Source: Monosporascus cannonballus
Lineage: Eukaryota; Ascomycota; Sordariomycetes; Xylariales
DNA: 64,000 nt
Direction of reading: 5' to 3'
Assembly: GCA_004154925.1 (NCBI GenBank)
Contig: QJNS01000086.1
Span: 70,361-134,360, forward strand
In this document: in pieces, positions 62,201-64,000 of the stretch
Numbering within the stretch: the first letter of the stretch is position 1
Layout: the number at the start of each line of letters is the position of its first letter
Position numbers and translations under genes: made by a program
Notes under the pieces: generated by a model
What the model was told of the DNA's origin: nothing
Databases searched by the model: none
Seen by the model: only the letters and a program-made list of their open reading frames with translations

Positions 62201-64000
62201 CTAATAATTTCGTATTAAATTCTTTTCTAAAGAACTACTTATATCTATAATATTATAATAACATATTAGTTAAATTTTCTAACTTTTTAAGCTATTATTC
62301 TTATTATTCCAGATCGTTATTTAATTGCTTTAATTTCGCTTTAATAATAATAATAATAATACGTTATATTTTTTAATACCCGTTCTTTTTTTTGTATTTT
62401 ATTCTTTTAAGTGGTAAAATATTTATCGTATTCTTATACCTATATTCGTTATTATCATTAATCGAATATTAAAATCTCGTTTTTTCTTTTTTTATTTATT
62501 AATAAAAAATAAAATGAATTTTATTTAATTAATTCCGCCGTTAATCAAAATTCCGTATTGGCGTATCTATAATAATCCTAAGATTATATTATAATTCCCG
62601 AATAAAATAATATCGAAATTAATTATCTGATATTATCCTTAAATAAAAATCTCGAAATAATCAATTTTGCATATAACTTTTCCATTATCGTAAGCGAATT
62701 TTTAACCTTTAGTATTCGTCGTTATATAAGGTTCTAATTTATATTTCTATAATAATCTAAGTTCATTAACCATATTTAATATAATATAATTTCCGCCCAG
62801 AATTCCATAATCCATTATTACAATATACCAATATGTTCCAATTCGTATTTCCAAAGTAATAAAATTATTAATATCTTTTATTATCGCGTTTAAAACCTTT
62901 TTTAAAAATTCCTTTTAACTTTTCCGAGTTTTATTATCTTATAATTCTTTTATAAATAACCTTTTTTTTAATTCCTATTTAAATCTATCAAACTTTATTT
63001 ACGTTTCTTTGTTTAATACGTTAAATTACTATATTTATTATTATTATCGGCGTATTATTTTTTTAAACCGTATTAATTTTTCCTGGTTTTCCTATAATTT
63101 TTCTTCTTATTAAATAAATTGTTCTCTTATATTTATAATTACATTTTATTATGCATTATTTCGGTTATCGTTTTAAAAATCTCTTATAAATTAACGTATC
63201 TTTTCTTTAGTAACCTTTTTTTTTATAAGGGTCGGCTATAAATACCAATTCGAAATAAAAATCTGTAATAATTTTCTAATAATACTTTTTTACCATATAT
63301 TAGATCAACTCCTTTTCCGTTTAATAATTGCATTATCGATAATAATAAAAAGGGTTTTTCTGTAAGCATTATTTTCTTTTAGGCCAACTTTTTATTTCGG
63401 CCAACTGCTGGATATTTCCTAGGGCTATAGTTCGAAATTATCGATATTATTATTCGTTATTTTTGTTATGCCCGGTACAGTTTTAAAAATTGAATCCCTT
63501 ATAATATATACGGATAATTCGTACGTAAATATATTATTTCTATTTTTCGTAATTAGGATATTTTCGTCGTCGACAATATATAACATACTTTCTGCCGTAT
63601 CGATCGGAAGTTCCGGGACAGATTTCCTCTATCTAATCTTAATATTTGCATAATTATTCTTATAACGCCTCTTATTATATTCGCGTTATTTATTAAGCTA
63701 GCTTTTTAACTTTTCGCATTTTTATAGAATTTCTTATCATAATAATCCTTATTAAACCTTTTGCTTAAGGCCTAATACGTACTTAGCTTAAATTATATTA
63801 ATAATTTTGCTATCGTTTCCTTAATTATTCCTGGGTTATTCCTCCGGTATAAGGATCTAATTATTTTATTGTAATTTCTTAGGTTTCTTATATTTATAAG
63901 CCTTATATCCTATTTTGCCATAATTAAAGCATTTAATCTGGCTCCAATTTTATTTATAAGTAACGCCGAATTCCATAAATCCTAACGCTATTCCGTAAAA
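59300..64000 (-). pseudogene. RIP-inactivated Ty3/Gypsy-type retrotransposon, minus strand, runs off the right edge
   Basis: On the minus strand the reverse-transcriptase core is nearly intact at 61677-61715: FVVCYLDDILIF, including both catalytic Asp codons (61687-61698). RNase H follows at lower coordinates (about 61080-61190) as FFSYKLKRAELNYGILNKKF then MVIIMAFRKFRYFLKK. Integrase is expected at about 59.8-60.8 kb, and protease/gag above 62.4 kb; I could read neither. The plus strand is T-rich here, as for the other minus-strand element. No LTR pair is visible because the 5' end lies beyond the window. Confidence 0.75.

Noticed and set aside
23000..64000. CRISPR arrays, bacterial operons or organelle DNA as the source of the AT-rich region
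   Set aside because: No regularly spaced repeats and no intact mitochondrial or bacterial genes were seen; RIP-type context and fungal LTR elements explain it.

Overview
The window is nuclear DNA of a filamentous ascomycete (Pezizomycotina, perhaps Sordariomycetes; the species cannot be told). The reasons are short introns of 52-82 bp with GT...AG ends and CTAAC branch sites, a fungal gene set, and a sharp split into two compartments. About 19 kb is ordinary, GC-balanced and gene-bearing. About 44 kb is extremely AT-rich, full of stops, and carries the footprint expected of repeat-induced point mutation (RIP: CpA to TpA and TpG to TpA, with many CpG left).

Gene compartment (1 to about 19.45 kb). 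Five protein genes are supported: an F-box/seven-WD40 protein (3399-5526, one intron, +); a FIT-family ER membrane protein (6776-7907, one intron, -); a secreted GH55-type beta-1,3-glucanase of 926 residues (8719-11499, no intron, -); a small secreted protein with a beta-sandwich, carbohydrate-binding-like domain (16755-17369, one intron, +); and a Nudix hydrolase (18521-19243, no intron, +). The rest (1-3.4 kb, 5.5-6.8 kb, 7.9-8.7 kb, 11.5-16.75 kb, 17.4-18.5 kb) shows no gene I can defend. The genes do not form a pathway. Two encode secreted proteins, one of them a wall-glucan enzyme.

AT-rich compartment (about 19.6-58.2 kb and 58.9-64 kb). It is a graveyard of mutated transposons. Four Ty3/Gypsy-type polyprotein relics can be read through the damage: about 21-26.5 kb (+), an outer element at 39370-53997 (-), an inner element at 44744-52233 (+), and about 59.3 kb to the window end (-). 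The middle pair is a clear nested insertion. The outer element has 415-bp LTRs and a 5-bp target duplication (TTATC/TTACC). The inner one has 205-bp LTRs and an exact TAAAT duplication. Small terminal-inverted-repeat elements and GC islands (27.9-28.1, 38.3-38.5, 57.7-57.8 kb) sit in the block almost unmutated, as expected for repeats too short for RIP. The part from 28.1 to 38.3 kb is mutated beyond my ability to name it.

The two most unusual observations are these. (1) A repeat of about 300 bp in direct orientation marks both ends of the 38.5-kb AT-rich block. In the left copy only the inner half is RIP-mutated, and in the right copy only the inner half is; the switch falls at about the same place in each copy. 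This is the chimeric pattern left by a single crossover between a clean and a mutated copy. (2) The ORF at 58851 has tyrosines, and one stop, spaced exactly as the six cysteines of a fungal Zn2Cys6 cluster, which suggests that RIP turned all six Cys codons into Tyr codons.
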